DNA of 64,000 bases from Sipunculus nudus (Eukaryota > Annelida > Sipuncula > Golfingiida > Sipunculidae): NCBI GenBank assembly GCA_026874595.1, contig CM049311.1:43837676-43901675 (forward strand). The letters are read 5' to 3'. The notes below the pieces were generated by a model, which was not told the DNA's origin, did no database searches, and worked only from the letters and a program-made list of their open reading frames with translations. A program made the position numbers and the translations under genes. Of the stretch, positions 1-10,657 are shown one piece after another. Position 1 is the stretch's first letter, and every line of letters begins with the position of its first letter.

Positions 1-734
1 GTATTATTGGTTATTCTGGTAGGTTGACTTATGTGTTGGTAGAGATTGAGTTCTTTTATTATGGTTTTGAGTTTTGGGGAGGGTGAGTTTATCATCATAT
101 CACAATTTAGGTCTCCGACAATAACATGTCTAGTACTTGGTAGGGAATTAAGATCAAAGAAGAAATCGTTCAGGTTTTCCCAGCTTTCTACAGGTTGGTT
201 TGGTGGTTTGTACACTGTTGTGCAAATAAATTTGGATGGTTGGTTCATAATTTCAATACAAATCGATTCTATATGTTTGGATTCAATATCATGTTTTCTT
301 TTGTATGCAAGAGTATTTTTAATGTATACTGCAATGCCACCTCCATGTCTCGATCTATCTAGCCTTTCTGGTGGCTGATATCCGGGTATTAAAATTTGTT
401 CGTTTGTAATTGAGCTGTCTAGGTGTGTCTCTGTAAAGCAGACGATGTCGAAGTTTTGTATTTCTATTTCTATGTTTTCTATTTTGTTTAAGATACTCCG
501 TATATTAATATGGTATATATCTAGAGTTTTTGTTTTGGGGCCAGGGTTTAATTCGATGTCACAACAATTTTTTACTTTTTTAATAATTACTAGGTAAAGG
601 TGAGTACAGTTTGAAAAGCGGTAAATGGAAATTTGCTTAGCCATGTTGACGTTACCTTTTCTTCCGGTTGGTGTGGTGTGCATGCTGGGATATGTTGTGT
701 GGGAGCGTGTTGTGTGTGTGTCTCTGTTACCCAT
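1..734 (-). CDS. LINE ORF2, N-terminal 2A-like peptide and APE endonuclease (partial)
   Basis: The frame is open for 244 codons from ATG at 734 to the window edge; in-frame Mets at 683 and 644 are alternative starts. Residues 59-66 read DIELNPGP, an exact fit to the 2A consensus D-(V/I)-E-x-N-P-G-P, which makes the ribosome skip the Gly-Pro bond. The AP endonuclease domain begins just after it: HINIRS (Asn77), FTETHLD (Glu102), GGGIAVYIKN, VYKPPN and VGDLNCD (Asp208, Asn210) carry the expected catalytic residues. The domain nicks target DNA for target-primed reverse transcription. The final catalytic SDH motif and the reverse transcriptase are beyond base 1. 2A motifs at this position have been reported in APE-type LINEs of marine invertebrates. 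Confidence 0.85.
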   Translation of the reverse strand, partial: MGNRDTHTTRSHTTYPSMHTTPTGRKGNVNMAKQISIYRFSNCTHLYLVIIKKVKNCCDIELNPGPKTKTLDIYHINIRSILNKIENIEIEIQNFDIVCFTETHLDSSITNEQILIPGYQPPERLDRSRHGGGIAVYIKNTLAYKRKHDIESKHIESICIEIMNQPSKFICTTVYKPPNQPVESWENLNDFFFDLNSLPSTRHVIVGDLNCDMMINSPSPKLKTIIKELNLYQHISQPTRITNN

Positions 735-948
735 ACTGGGTTGTCAGCCGGTCACGCAGGTAAATCTATTAAAATTTAGTTAGAATGTGATGACAACGTA
801 ATGTGGTCGCATCTATAACGCTTTGAACGGCTTTGTATGCATTACTATGTGTGTAGATTATTATATATATATTTAAAATAATGATCCTTGGATGGTTTAA
901 TGTCCATTGTTTACGTTGGATACGCCCGGTGCATTATGGGAGGAGCGA
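735..948 (-). other. LINE spacer between ORF1 and ORF2
   Basis: This 214-bp spacer separates the ORF1 stop from the first in-frame ORF2 ATG. An in-frame TGA lies just upstream of that ATG, so ORF2 is a separate cistron and not a frameshift extension of ORF1. No further coding sequence was seen in it. Confidence 0.6.
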
Positions 949-1704
949 TCAGCTGTTCCTTTCTTCACGGGGGGTCTCGTTGCTATCATCTGTTAATTTC
1001 AACCACTCCTCGTATTTTTTTAATGTTGCCTTATTTTTAATCAATGTTGGGCTGTCTTCACGGTCTTGTTTTGCGTAGATTTTCCCATTGTTTGTCCACA
1101 CAGAGTGTAATAAGTTGTTGGGTTTCTTTTTCAGTTTTCTTGTTTCGTACAATAGCTCCGCTTGGTCCGCTGTCAGGTCCTCATTGATATAAATTGCTAC
1201 TCCGTCCAGACTGATGTTCCGCAGTTTCACCCTTGCTTTGTATACTGTGTCCTTTGTTGTGGTGTTATGAAATTTAACTAGGAGCTTCCGGGGTCTCGTT
1301 TGTTGCTTTCCGTCCGTACCTTGTTTTGGTTTTAGCCTAAATACTTGGCTCATTTCGGACTGACTGGTGTTGAGCCCCATTGCTTTGAAGACCTCCATGG
1401 CCCTTTCCATTGGTTTTTCGTTTTCAGATTCTTTGAGGTTTTCGAAGATCAGATTTTTCTGTTTGGTTGCCTCTTCTTGGTCTTGCTTTTTCATAAGGAA
1501 TTCTTTTTCTAGTGTTTCATGTTTTTTTTCCAGGTTAGCGATTTTTTCTTCGTGCGATTTTATTACTTCTTCGAGTTGGCCGATTTTTTTGTCCATCGAT
1601 CTCTGAAGAGGGATTACGATATTTGATGCCAGTGCATTTTGCACCTCCTGGGTTTGCAGTGCTTCCCTGATGGCTAATATTAATTGGATTTTGTTTACAT
1701 CCAT
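949..1704 (-). CDS. LINE ORF1 protein, coiled coil plus RRM-like domain
   Basis: An intact 251-residue frame. Residues about 35-83 are a highly charged heptad-like coiled coil (QLEEVIKSHEEKIANLEKKH). It is followed by KNLIFENLKE near residue 83, RPRKLLVKFHN and IYINEDLTADQAELLYETRK, the pattern of the RRM-like half of LINE ORF1 proteins. Known ORF1 proteins trimerise through the coil and bind element RNA as a chaperone. The start ATG at 1704 has CC before it and G after it, a favourable context, and is the first Met after the 5' UTR. The C-terminus is polar (DDSNETPREERNS). No zinc knuckle is visible. Confidence 0.85.
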   Translation of the reverse strand: MDVNKIQLILAIREALQTQEVQNALASNIVIPLQRSMDKKIGQLEEVIKSHEEKIANLEKKHETLEKEFLMKKQDQEEATKQKNLIFENLKESENEKPMERAMEVFKAMGLNTSQSEMSQVFRLKPKQGTDGKQQTRPRKLLVKFHNTTTKDTVYKARVKLRNISLDGVAIYINEDLTADQAELLYETRKLKKKPNNLLHSVWTNNGKIYAKQDREDSPTLIKNKATLKKYEEWLKLTDDSNETPREERNS

Positions 1705-2023
1705 GGTTATTTGGTGATATTTAATTGTTTACTTACGATTTTTGCAGACGTTTCCGTTATATTAATAGTATATGCCCGTTGCTAAGGCCCTGTCAAGCTC
1801 GAGCGGTCGCGCGATCTTTGGTCCAGGATTTTCTTTTGTTGACTGGTCCTTCTGCGTCAGATCTTCTTCGGATTTTCAGAGCGATATAGTTTTGCTTTTT
1901 TCTATCGATCCTCTTTTGATTTTACTTATTTTGGTACATTTTCCAAGCCTAGGAAGCGTTATTATGCAGAGCAACTATTTTAGACGTCTGTCGCCATCGC
2001 AGTCTCACATACCCTAGTCTCAC
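1705..2023 (-). other. LINE 5' UTR / internal promoter region
   Basis: Sequence between the ORF1 start and the junction with family B repeat. It is less AT-rich than the flanks and includes GAGCTTGACAGGG and CGCGACCGCTCGAGC on the minus strand. LINE internal promoters normally lie here, but no specific promoter motif was recognised. Confidence 0.5.
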
Positions 2024-2436
2024 CCATGAGGTGATCACATGCCTTGTGCTTGGCTGCACTGATTGAACTCTTGACCTATATCTGGCTGCACTGAATGAAC
2101 TCTTGATCTGTTCCCAAATCTGAAACAGTTGGCAGTTTCTCATCCTATTTAAAGATACAGATTCAATCTTGGCCTGTTGGTATATCTGTTTACACATACT
2201 GAAAGACTTTGGTTAAAATTTCTTTTTTCAAGCCGACATATTCATAAACTTTTTATCAAAATATCTAGAATAATAAAAGATGCAGTACTTTCATTGTTAA
2301 AGGTCCAATAGTTCTGCCAAAAATCATTCTAGTAAACTTGAACAAAGGCCACCTATGAATAATTTTTGTGCAATGTTACAGAAGATATAATTGAAATAAT
2401 AATTTTGTAGAAGAACACTATTGCAGTCCTCAGTTT
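2024..2436 (+). repeat. Family B fragment, left of an inserted family A element
   Basis: From CACCCATGAGGTGATCACAT on, this segment matches 23027-23434 and 41797-42212 nearly base for base. It includes two degenerate units of the TGCACTGAnTGAACTCTTGA minisatellite. It ends at TCCTCAGTTTGA, where the paralogues continue directly into AAAAGACATAATAATGG; here the continuation is found only at 5664, after an inserted family A element. Its own 5' end was lost at the LINE junction. Confidence 0.8.
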
Positions 2437-4118
2437 GAACAAGGGACCCATGGGTCACGGCGCTCAGTTGATCGTGATTGGACTATAAATGTTTCTCCAC
2501 TGTGATACTATATCGAGTCGATAAAGCTTATGAATATCATGGACATGTTGGGCTATTATAAAGGAATGTAATGTAATATGTGAGTAAATGATAAATGAAA
2601 AAACCTGACCGATAGATTAATAGAGTCAAATATAGTGGTTTATTTTTTATTTATTTAGGAGGGGTTGAAAATTGTGATATATTTGAGCAAATATGAATGC
2701 AATGACAGCAGTAATAAGCAGTAGTAGAATGATGATAAGGCTATTTGTTGTGTATGGTAGTCTGCAAGCTTTCAATTTGACAGATATGATGTTGTGATTA
2801 ATTATGCTGATGAAGTGATTTATGAATTTGTGACTGTATGACACAATATCTCTTTAGTCTTGACAAGGTACATTATTGTGATGCCCACTATGTCTACATA
2901 TTACACAATATTGACATAATTTCTGGCATATACACTACCTATGGACGAATAGTTATACAAAATATTAAAGTATGAATATATCTGATTCATCTTGTTCTTG
3001 CTTACTGAGGCTGACTTTGGGATGGGGTTTGGAGAAGGGAAAAGTAAGGGCAGCACGAAGGTGGATGTAGAAATATTCTATTGTGTTTTTCATTTATATA
3101 AGAATATGAAAAGCTAAGAGGAAAGGGACCCTCCTACTTGGTTATAGTAAAGTTCTAAATATATGATTGCAAACTAATACTCTGACAAGACTGTCATGAA
3201 GAAAAACAGTAAAAGTTTTGAGATACTGTGATGCATATGAAAATTTACAGATGGACAGGCAAGTGGACAGAATGGACTAATACCTTTATTTCACTTTCAA
3301 GGGAATTAATGCATTTAAGTTTATATATAATCCTATTTTTTTTTAAGCATATCCACTTTTTTCATTAAGAAGTTTTTATCTGAATCATTTTTTTTTATTT
3401 ACAGGTTTTATAAATTTTTAATAAAAAACCCTGAAAATATAAGTTCAAATATTAGAATTGTTGCAAAAGTTGCAATCATTATATATACAGAGTAAAAAAA
3501 CTGAAACTATAAGTTAAAATATTAGAATTGTTGCAAAAGTTGCAATCATCATATATCCAGAGTGTAGCTCATATTGGGTCATATTATGCTTACACATATA
3601 TTTTATTATCTTTAAATCATAAATGTTTAAACTGAATTTAAAAGAAAATAATGCAACAACATGGCATCTACAAGAATATTCCTTGAATCACTATTAAAAA
3701 GTTTTGCACATTGGAGTTTTCAGTACATGCTTAATTTTATTCACCAAAATAAAATAAAAGATTCAGTAAATTTGATAAAATAAAACATCTTTTCAAATAA
3801 AGTATACACACTGCTGGTTAAATGAGGGACAAACAATATCATTGTGCTAATTACTATCCCAGTTTTAATTTATTACTGGAATTAATAGTCAATTTCACAC
3901 CTGGTGAAGTTTTCACTCTTCTGAAGTAAGGAATTACTTATCTGATGAACATCCACACTTTCATAGCAATACACCACTTTGTGGACACAATTAAATGTAC
4001 ACTTTAATCATTGTAACCCTGGTGGTACAATACAAAATCTAAAATGTAGCATAGCCTAGAATAAGAATGAATCAAATACAGAAAATAATAACATTTATCT
4101 AGTTTATGCACCATCTGG

Positions 4119-4131
4119 GGGGGGGGGGAGT
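4119..4131 (+). repeat. Poly-G tract in family A core
   Basis: A run of about 10-12 G within the module shared with 11279-11294, where the run is longer. The difference between the two copies shows length instability by slippage. Confidence 0.7.
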
Positions 4132-5569
4132 GCAGGGCAGAGGGGAAGCCTGCTGGTAGTGGCCAAGCTGACCCAAGGCAAGCTGCCTGGGGTGGGTTAC
4201 ATAATGCAAGTGAAGGCTGTACTACTTGGTGGGCTAGATGTAAACAACACTTGACATGGTGTATGAAAACATGAATAAAAGCTATTCTTTCCAATCAATT
4301 TCTTTGAAATTTCAGATCTTAAAAGATTAAATCCTTATGTATATATGCTGTGAAAATTAAATTAACAGTGCCAAAGTTGGACAAAATTTAAGGTACTGAT
4401 TTTTTATTTATGCTAATAACTTGAAAAATTTGCAAAACTCAGATCTTTTTTTTTTGGTAAACAATTGAATCTTGATTAAATAAAGTTATATTCCTGAAAA
4501 AAGTCTCTAGGTTCAGCAATTCTCATGTTAGGTGAGTAAATATATTTCCTGATTTTTTTTTAAAATGTATTATGTTTTGGCCCATAACTTCAAAATAATA
4601 CCCAATACTGACCTAATTTTTGGTATGTTCATAGAAAATGTATGAAAGAATGTGAATACTAAATACGATCAAAAACAGATCAGTGGTTTTGATATTAGGC
4701 AGCCTTGAAGTGTAACAATGGCTTTTTTATGGAAAACAGAGTTTTTTTTCCTTAATATCTCGAAAGAACGAAGTCCTAATGACCCAATTTTCGGTATGGT
4801 AGGAGATTTTGGGGACATCTAAAATTATGCCAACAGCCTGGGGAGCATAGAGATGTGCACTGAATGACCTACAGTCATCAAAGTGGACTGCTTGACAATG
4901 CAAGGGAATACAACAAGAGCCTCCAAAAAAATTCAATAACTAGCCTAATTTTGCAGCTTTTATTTTCAAATTTCAGATTTAAACAGATTAAGTCCTTATG
5001 TATACATGCTGTAAATATTAAATCCACAGTACTTACAGGAAAAAAACGTGCCGTGGCCAAAGTTGGGCAAAATTTAAGGTACCAATTTTATATTTTTGCC
5101 AATATTTAAAAAAATTTAAAAGATTTTGATCTAATTTTTGGTATACAATTAAATTTTGATTAATTAAAGTTGTATTACTGGAAAAAAGTCCCTACCTTTA
5201 ACACTTGGTCTTAAGTGACCAAATATCTTCCTGATTTTTTTACAAAGTCCATTATGTTTGGGCCCATAACTTTTTTAAATTATATAATACTGACTTAATA
5301 TCTGGCATGTACATAGGAACTATACAGAGGAATATTTATGGTAAATAAGAAGAAAACCAGATGAGTGGTTTTGATATTAGGCAGTCCTGAAGTGTGAAAA
5401 TAGATTTCTAATAAAAAATTGAGGTTTTTCCTTAATATCTCGAAGGAACGAAGTCCTATTGACCAATTTTCGGCATGGTAGGAGATTTTGGGGACATCTA
5501 ACTGTATGCCGAATTTCAGATTCGTAGGTCCAACAGTGTGGAAACGTGCTAGTCTTGCGGACGGACATC

Positions 5570-5612
5570 CGGACAGATGGACGGACGGACGGACAGACAG
5601 ACGGACGGACGA
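5570..5612 (+). repeat. (GGAC/GACA)n microsatellite before family A hairpin
   Basis: Repeated GGAC and GACA words just upstream of the 3' hairpin of the family A element. The same microsatellite lies at the same place in the copies ending at 12108, 21595, 49380, 53874 and 58487. Confidence 0.8.
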
Positions 5613-5632
5613 GGGACAATGGACCATGACTA

Positions 5633-5663
5633 TAGCTAAGATGACTTATAGTCAGCTGAGCTA
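5633..5663 (+). other. Family A 3' terminal hairpin
   Basis: Left arm TAGCTAAGATGACT and right arm AGTCAGCTGAGCTA pair around a 3-nt TAT loop, with two mismatches in 14 positions. Most other copies have TAGCTCAG at the left and so one mismatch. It is followed directly by AAAAA. Confidence 0.85.
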
Positions 5664-6687
5664 AAAAGACATAATAATGGCCATAAGACCAACTTAAGCT
5701 TTTCACAACTCAACCAAAAATCAACAAACTCAGTATATTCTGATATGATTGAAAGAACCATGTCCTAGGATAATTCTTTTAAAAAATTGAACAATTCAAC
5801 TTAACAGTTTCATCATTTGCCCATAAAAAACAGGTCAATGTAGGTGGCACCACTAAATCTACAACTTCAAATATGAGTCATGTGACCAACATTTGCACAA
5901 TACCTGGTAATGCTAGCTTCTGTCATTTCTGAGAGTACTATGTCAGTATGCTTACTTGGCCGAATGACTGTTCAAATTTGTGTAACTCCTCTAAAATTCA
6001 TCAAATGCAAACCATTTGAACAAACTTGAGAGGGCTTGCCTCTGGGATCATTTATGTAAAATATTTAACAATTTGGCTGGACCGTCTACAAGAAGACGAC
6101 TTTTAAATATTGTCAGCTTTTTCCTTATAAAATCTAAGTAAATGCAGATAGCAAAAAAATAAGCCGAATCCCACAAAATTTGATATGTGACAGATTATTG
6201 CATAAAATCTGGGAATGGTAGCTCCTGCTATTCCTGAGAAATTATGGATTAATGTACAGATGACCAATGACCCCCGTACAAAAATAGGTCAATTCAGGTG
6301 GTGCCAACAATACCTGAATTTCATATATGACTCATGTGACCAACACTGGCAAAAAATTTGGTGATGATAGCTCTGGCTGTTTCTGAGACTGTCATTTTAG
6401 TATGCTTTTTTGGACAGATGACTAAGTTCAACTTCCTGAAAAAAATTGAGGGAGATGGTATAAAAGATTATTTCTGTGAAATATTGAACAATTTGGCTTG
6501 AGTGTTTCGGAGAAGATTTTTATAGGTTTTTTTAGCTTTTTCTCTATAAAATTTAAGAAAATTTTCAAATGGCTAATTTTTTGCATTTAATTTCATGATG
6601 CTAGCTCCAATCATTTTAAAAAAAGTATGGGTAAACGTACAGAAGACAAACGCCGCCACACCATCGCATTAGTTCACAGGTTCACTA
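5664..6687 (+). repeat. Family B continuation to an early 3'-like end
   Basis: This resumes the family B sequence interrupted at 2436 (AAAAGACATAATAATGG) and matches 23437-24493 and, in part, 42216-42633. It contains a degenerate GGTGGCACCAC module start at 5842 and 6299 and ends with CATCGCATTAGTTCACAGG then TTCACTAAAAA, a variant of the family B 3' end. Confidence 0.75.
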
Positions 6688-6690
6688 AAA

Positions 6691-7384
6691 ATTACTACAG
6701 ATGCATATTGAATGCAAAATTGTAATACAGATACATCTCACTGATGGCAAAATCTTGAATTAATTTGACTATGGATACCAATTATTTATAATCCATGTAC
6801 AGCCGTCTTTATATACCCACAGAGAGCTGTATAGCTGTGATTGTAAACATTGCCTGGCATGAGGAATATCTAAAAATCATAAATCTTCATTTTTTAAAAG
6901 CTTTTAAAAAACATTCTTGTCAATATTAACCACAGATAACCTGAAATCTAAATGTCTAGAGGCATGATGTAATAAATGCTGATAAACTGGTGCCGGTCTA
7001 AATGTATCTAGATGTATCTGTGTATCTGCTTCACACAGCTAACATATATGGTAAAATGACTCAATTGAACCTTTATAATTCAGCCAAAATTCATTCTTTG
7101 GAACCATAAAAGACAATTATTATAAGAATTATTCAGAGGATTATTCTTGTAAAAATATTAAACAAATTGGCCTAGGTAGGGTCAGTCAAAAAAAATTTTA
7201 CAGGTTTATAAATCATATGGGAAAATACAGCAAAATGGCTAAGTTAAGCTTCCCATAACTCAGCCAAAAATCACTGAACCAAAACCATTTGAACAAACTT
7301 GAATAATCAACATCTAAGGATAATTAATGTGTGAGATTTAAGAATTTGGCCCAGTGGTTTTTGAGGAGAAGATCTTTGTAGACT
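6691..7384 (+). repeat. Family B module (ACAGATGCAT type), truncated
   Basis: This starts near TACAGATGCATATTGAATGC and matches copies starting at about 8934, 24507, 36429 and 43498. At about 7384 it switches abruptly from TTTGTAG of the B module into the family C sequence TGCCAAGATATGAGTGATTT, a chimeric junction. Confidence 0.7.
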
Positions 7385-8054
7385 GCCAAGATATGAGTGA
7401 TTTTATCCCAAGGCAGATGATCAGATAGATGCTGTGCAAAAATGGTTGCATGTGGCACCACCAGCTTTGCATATGATAAAGAGCTATGAGAGATCTAAAC
7501 ACATGCAAAATTTTGGCCCAACTGGTCAAACGGTTCCCAAGATATGAGATTGGATGTCTGCAGCTTAAACGTGAATGTAGGTGGCGCCACCTGTCATAAA
7601 ATCCAGAAAGCTATCCAGGATGTAAACACATGCAAAATTTCAGATGGATAAGTCCAACCAATGCAGAGTTGTTTTTTTCCCAAGGCAGATGAACAGATGA
7701 ACACTGTGCAAAAATGGTTGCAGGTGGTGCCACCATTTTTAGTGTATGTTATAAAGCTTTCCAAGGGCTACATTTGTGCAAAATCTTTAGCCTTATTGGT
7801 CAAACGGTTCCCGAGATATGTGGGTTTATGTGTGGAAACAGACGCACAAATGGATGCTGGGCAGAGAGGAAAGGTCAGAGGTCAATGAAAAATGAGGGCG
7901 CACCATTCACATGTGACTGATCATAATTCCGAATTTTAAAAAATTCTGCCCAGTGGTTATAAAGATGTTCTCCGGAAACCTATGCAGCCATGGCGGCAGC
8001 GTCGGCGTCTGACTGAAATCATATTATCCACAAAACTCTGTTTTGGCGGATACA
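7385..8054 (+). repeat. Family C, 3' half
   Basis: This matches the 3' half of the complete family C copies at 31287 and 34397. It has repeated modules beginning GGTGGCGCCACCTGTCATAA or GGTGGCACCACCA, and ends with the family C hairpin at 8024-8051 followed by ACAA. It is joined to the family B sequence TGATTGTAGCTGGCACCACC, exactly as at 35548. Confidence 0.75.
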
Positions 8055-10309
8055 ATGATTGTAGCTGGCACCACCAGTCTTATATACAACGAAGATATGT
8101 CAAACCCCTCCTGTGAAATAAGCAGGGACATACACTGTGCAAAAATTTTTGTAGGTGGCGCCACCAGCCTTGTACACTATAAAGCTACCTGATATGTATA
8201 AACATGCCAAATTTTAGGCTGATGTATCAAATTCCTCTGTAGAAATAAGCAGGCGCATACACTGCAAAAGTCAATGTAGGTGGCACCACCTGTCTTATAA
8301 GAATACCAACATGTCTTATGAGAATACCATCAAAGACACATAGACAGGTCAAAATATCTGTCCCATACATCAAACTTCCCAAGAGTTTGATGCACTGGGC
8401 TGACAAGGGTTAGGTGAGTAAGGCAGTTGCCCCCGAGTGACCTGTGACAAATTGCTGCCTCAAGCTGCTGCACTGAGTGAACTCTTGACCTGCACCTGGC
8501 TAGACTGAGTGAACTTTTGACCTGTACCTGGCTGCACTGAGTGAACTCTTGACCTGTTGCATAATCTGACAAAGTTGGCAGTCTGCCAAAGCTATAAATA
8601 GATTCAGGCTGAACTTTGGTACCAAATATGATGCAGTGAGCCAAAGCTATAAATAGAATGCAGCTACTGCACTGAGTGAACTCTTGAGCTATACCTGGCT
8701 GTAGTTCTTCCAATCCTGGCACTGTGCCAAAATTATTTATAGAGCTGACATCATCTTGGCTAATGGCCAATATCAAGGCACTGGCAATCTGCCAAAGGTA
8801 AACCAAGTGCTGCCATCTGTACACAAAAGTGGTCCCTACTTGAAATAACTTTGAAATTTATTTTTCCAATACAAAATGCTTTTCAGCTGACTTTTTATAA
8901 AAAAGAAATCAGGAATGTATTTAAAATTATAACGGATGCATACTGAATGCAAAATTAAAATACAGATATATCTCACTGATGGCAAATTCTTGTTTTAAGT
9001 TGAGTAGGGATACCAATAATTTATAATCCACGTTCAGTTGTCTTTATATAGCCACAGAGAGCTAAATATCCTTGATTGTAACATTGCCTGGTATGATGAA
9101 TAACTTAAATCATAAATTTAAAATTTTTAAAAGCTTTTAAAAAAACTTTGTCAATATTAACTAAAGATAACCTGAAATCTAAATGTTTAGTGGCATGATG
9201 TAATAGATGCTGATAAACTGGTGCCAGGCTAAATGTAACAGCATAACACAGCTAACATATATGGTAAAATGATTCAATTCAATCTCCATAATTCAGCCAA
9301 AAATCATTCATGTGGAACCATTAATGACAATTATTATAAGAATTATGGTAGGGATTATTCTTGTAAAATATTTAACAAACTGGCTTCAGTGGCATCAGTC
9401 GAAAAACGTTTAACAGGTTTATAACTCATATAGGAAGATACAGCAAACTGGCTCAGTTCAGCTTCCCGTAACTCAGCCAAAAAGCACTTAACCAAAACCA
9501 TTTGAACAAACTTGAATTATCAACATCTGAGGATAATTAATGTGTGAGATTTAAGAATTTGGCCCAGTGGTTTTTGAGAAGAAGATCTTTGTAGCCACTG
9601 AGCTAAAATGGGCTGTTATAGCATATGATTAAATTCAGCTTCCCATAACTTAGCCAAAAGTCACTGAAAAGAGACCATTTGAACAAACTTCAGAAAGCAC
9701 TACCCTAGGATCATTTCTGTGCGATATTAAACATTTTGGCCATATGGTTTCAGAGAAGAAGTTTTTTGTAGCCCTCAGTGTGATACAGGCACTGTCGACC
9801 CTGTACAAAAAAGGCTGAGGCAGGTGGCGCCACCAATACCTCAATTACAAATATGACCTATGTGACCAACATTGGCATAAAATTTGGTGATGATAGCTCC
9901 AGCGGTTTCTGGGATTTAAATTTTAATAGGCTTTTTTGCACAGTTTACAAAGTTCAACCTCCTGTAACTCAGCCAAAAATCACCGAACTGGAACCATTCA
10001 AACAAACTTGAGAAAGATTGTTCCAGGGATCATTTCTGTAAAATATTGGACAATTTGGCTGGACAGTTTCGGAGAAGAAGATTTTTAAAGCTTTTTTAGC
10101 TTTTTCCCTATAAAATCTAAGAAAATGCAGTTAGAAAAAAAATAAACGAAATCCGATATAGTTTTTTGGATGACTGATTATTTGCAAAATATTTGGTGAT
10201 GCTAGCTCCTGCCGTTTTTGAGATAGCTATGGTTAACTTACAGACGATGCACGACTCACTACACACGACGCACGACGCCGCACCATCGCATAAGCTCACA
10301 GGTTCGCTA
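8055..10309 (+). repeat. Family B copy, 5' end missing
   Basis: In order: the GATTGTAGCTGGCACCACC module; GGTGGCGCCACC at 8154; the TGCACTGAGTGAACTC minisatellite (8440-8730); the ACAGATGCAT-like module from about 8934; a second GGTGGCGCCACC at 9823; and the 3' end CATAAGCTCACAGGTTCGCT followed by AAAAA. It is collinear with 35549-37788. The 5' end characteristic of the family (CAAGGCCTACAGGCC) is replaced by the family C fragment to its left. Confidence 0.8.
8440..8730 (+). repeat. Minisatellite, TGCACTGAGTGAACTCTTGA units
   Basis: Repeats of about 32-35 bp with consensus TGCACTGAGTGAACTCTTGA then CCTGTACCTGGC, interleaved with AATCTGACAnAGTTGGCAGT and CTGCCAAAGCTATAAATAGA. The same block lies in the family B copies at 22640-22900, 35960-36200 and 41400-41680. 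Confidence 0.85.
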
Positions 10310-10654
10310 AAAATCATAAATTGTAGGTGGCGCCCCCTACCTTGTGCAGTAAGTACAGACCATCAGTCCTAATAACCATAGTAATTTTTGTGAAAATCCA
10401 CCCAATGGTTCCTGAGAAATAAGCTTCTAAGTGTTTTTCTATAATCAGCGCTAAAACGTAGAAAAATAGGTCAAGGTCACCCATCTTCGAACTTGACTGA
10501 GATTTTGTCGACATACATCTTTACCAGAGAAAAAAAATTCCTACGGTGAATCCTTTTAGAGATATCCCGCTCACAAGGTAAAAGTTAACGGACGCCGGAC
10601 GGACGGACAGCTTGGGTGACGACAATAGCCCATCAGCCTAAGGGCTGAGGGCTA
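10310..10654 (+). repeat. Family E 3' fragment
   Basis: This begins with a degenerate module start GGTGGCGCCCCCTACC. It contains GGTCAAGGTCACCCATCTTC then GAACTTGAC (a core also seen at 32577-32610), a GGACGGACGGACAGC stretch and a terminal hairpin. The 5' part of the element is not recognised here. Confidence 0.6.
10626..10654 (+). other. Family E 3' terminal hairpin
   Basis: Left arm TAGCCCATCAGCC and right arm GGCTGAGGGCTA pair over 12 positions with one bulged A and a TAAG loop, then AAAAAA follows. It is the same device as the family A and D ends but with a different stem sequence. Confidence 0.75.
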
Positions 10655-10657
10655 AAA

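Larger units (their letters stand above)
1..2023 (-). mobile_element. Non-LTR retrotransposon (CR1/L2-like LINE), 5' part, cut by window edge
   Basis: On the minus strand, i.e. sense to KCNQ, this element shows in order a 5' UTR of about 320 bp (1705-2023), ORF1, a 214-bp spacer (735-948) and the first 244 codons of ORF2, which runs off the window at base 1. Its 5' boundary near 2023 is inferred because sequence from about 2026 upward matches a family B repeat copied at 23027 and 41797. Both visible frames are open, so the insertion looks young and may be full length. Reverse transcriptase and 3' end lie outside the window, so clade assignment to CR1/L2/Rex1-like LINEs rests on the endonuclease and ORF1 type only. 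Confidence 0.85.
2437..5663 (+). mobile_element. Family A element with both ends, inserted in family B
   Basis: The element starts CAAGGGACCCATGGGTCACG, with the 12-bp palindrome GACCCATGGGTC, then CGCTCAG. It ends in the TAGCTAAG...CTGAGCTA hairpin at 5633-5663. Both edges are defined by uninterrupted paralogues at 23434 and 42212 that read GTTTGAAAAAGACAT. The core contains segments shared with other copies: 3165-3405 with 62188-62430, and 3496-4720 with 10658-11880. A module of roughly 690 bp is tandemly repeated (about 4290-4800 and 4965-5520). A GGAC/GACG microsatellite at 5570-5612 precedes the terminal hairpin. No coding capacity is seen; a non-autonomous rolling-circle-type element is my inference. 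Confidence 0.75.

Noticed and set aside
5633-5663. Stem-loop followed by an A-run, resembling a bacterial terminator read on the other strand
   Set aside because: The genome is eukaryotic and the hairpin coincides with a mapped transposon end.
2437-5663. Autonomous Helitron/Helentron with Rep or helicase
   Set aside because: No frame in any family A to E copy shows a HUH Rep motif or helicase motifs; all are called non-autonomous.
5295-5706. Two overlapping minus-strand frames rich in SVRPSV/SVCPSV
   Set aside because: They are translations of the GGAC microsatellite in family A. The same frames recur wherever that repeat occurs.
8024-8054. Family C ends as simple TIRs of a DNA transposon
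   Set aside because: The inverted match is subterminal at the 5' end but terminal at the 3' end, and the empty site shows no fixed-length duplication, so a standard TIR transposon is unlikely.
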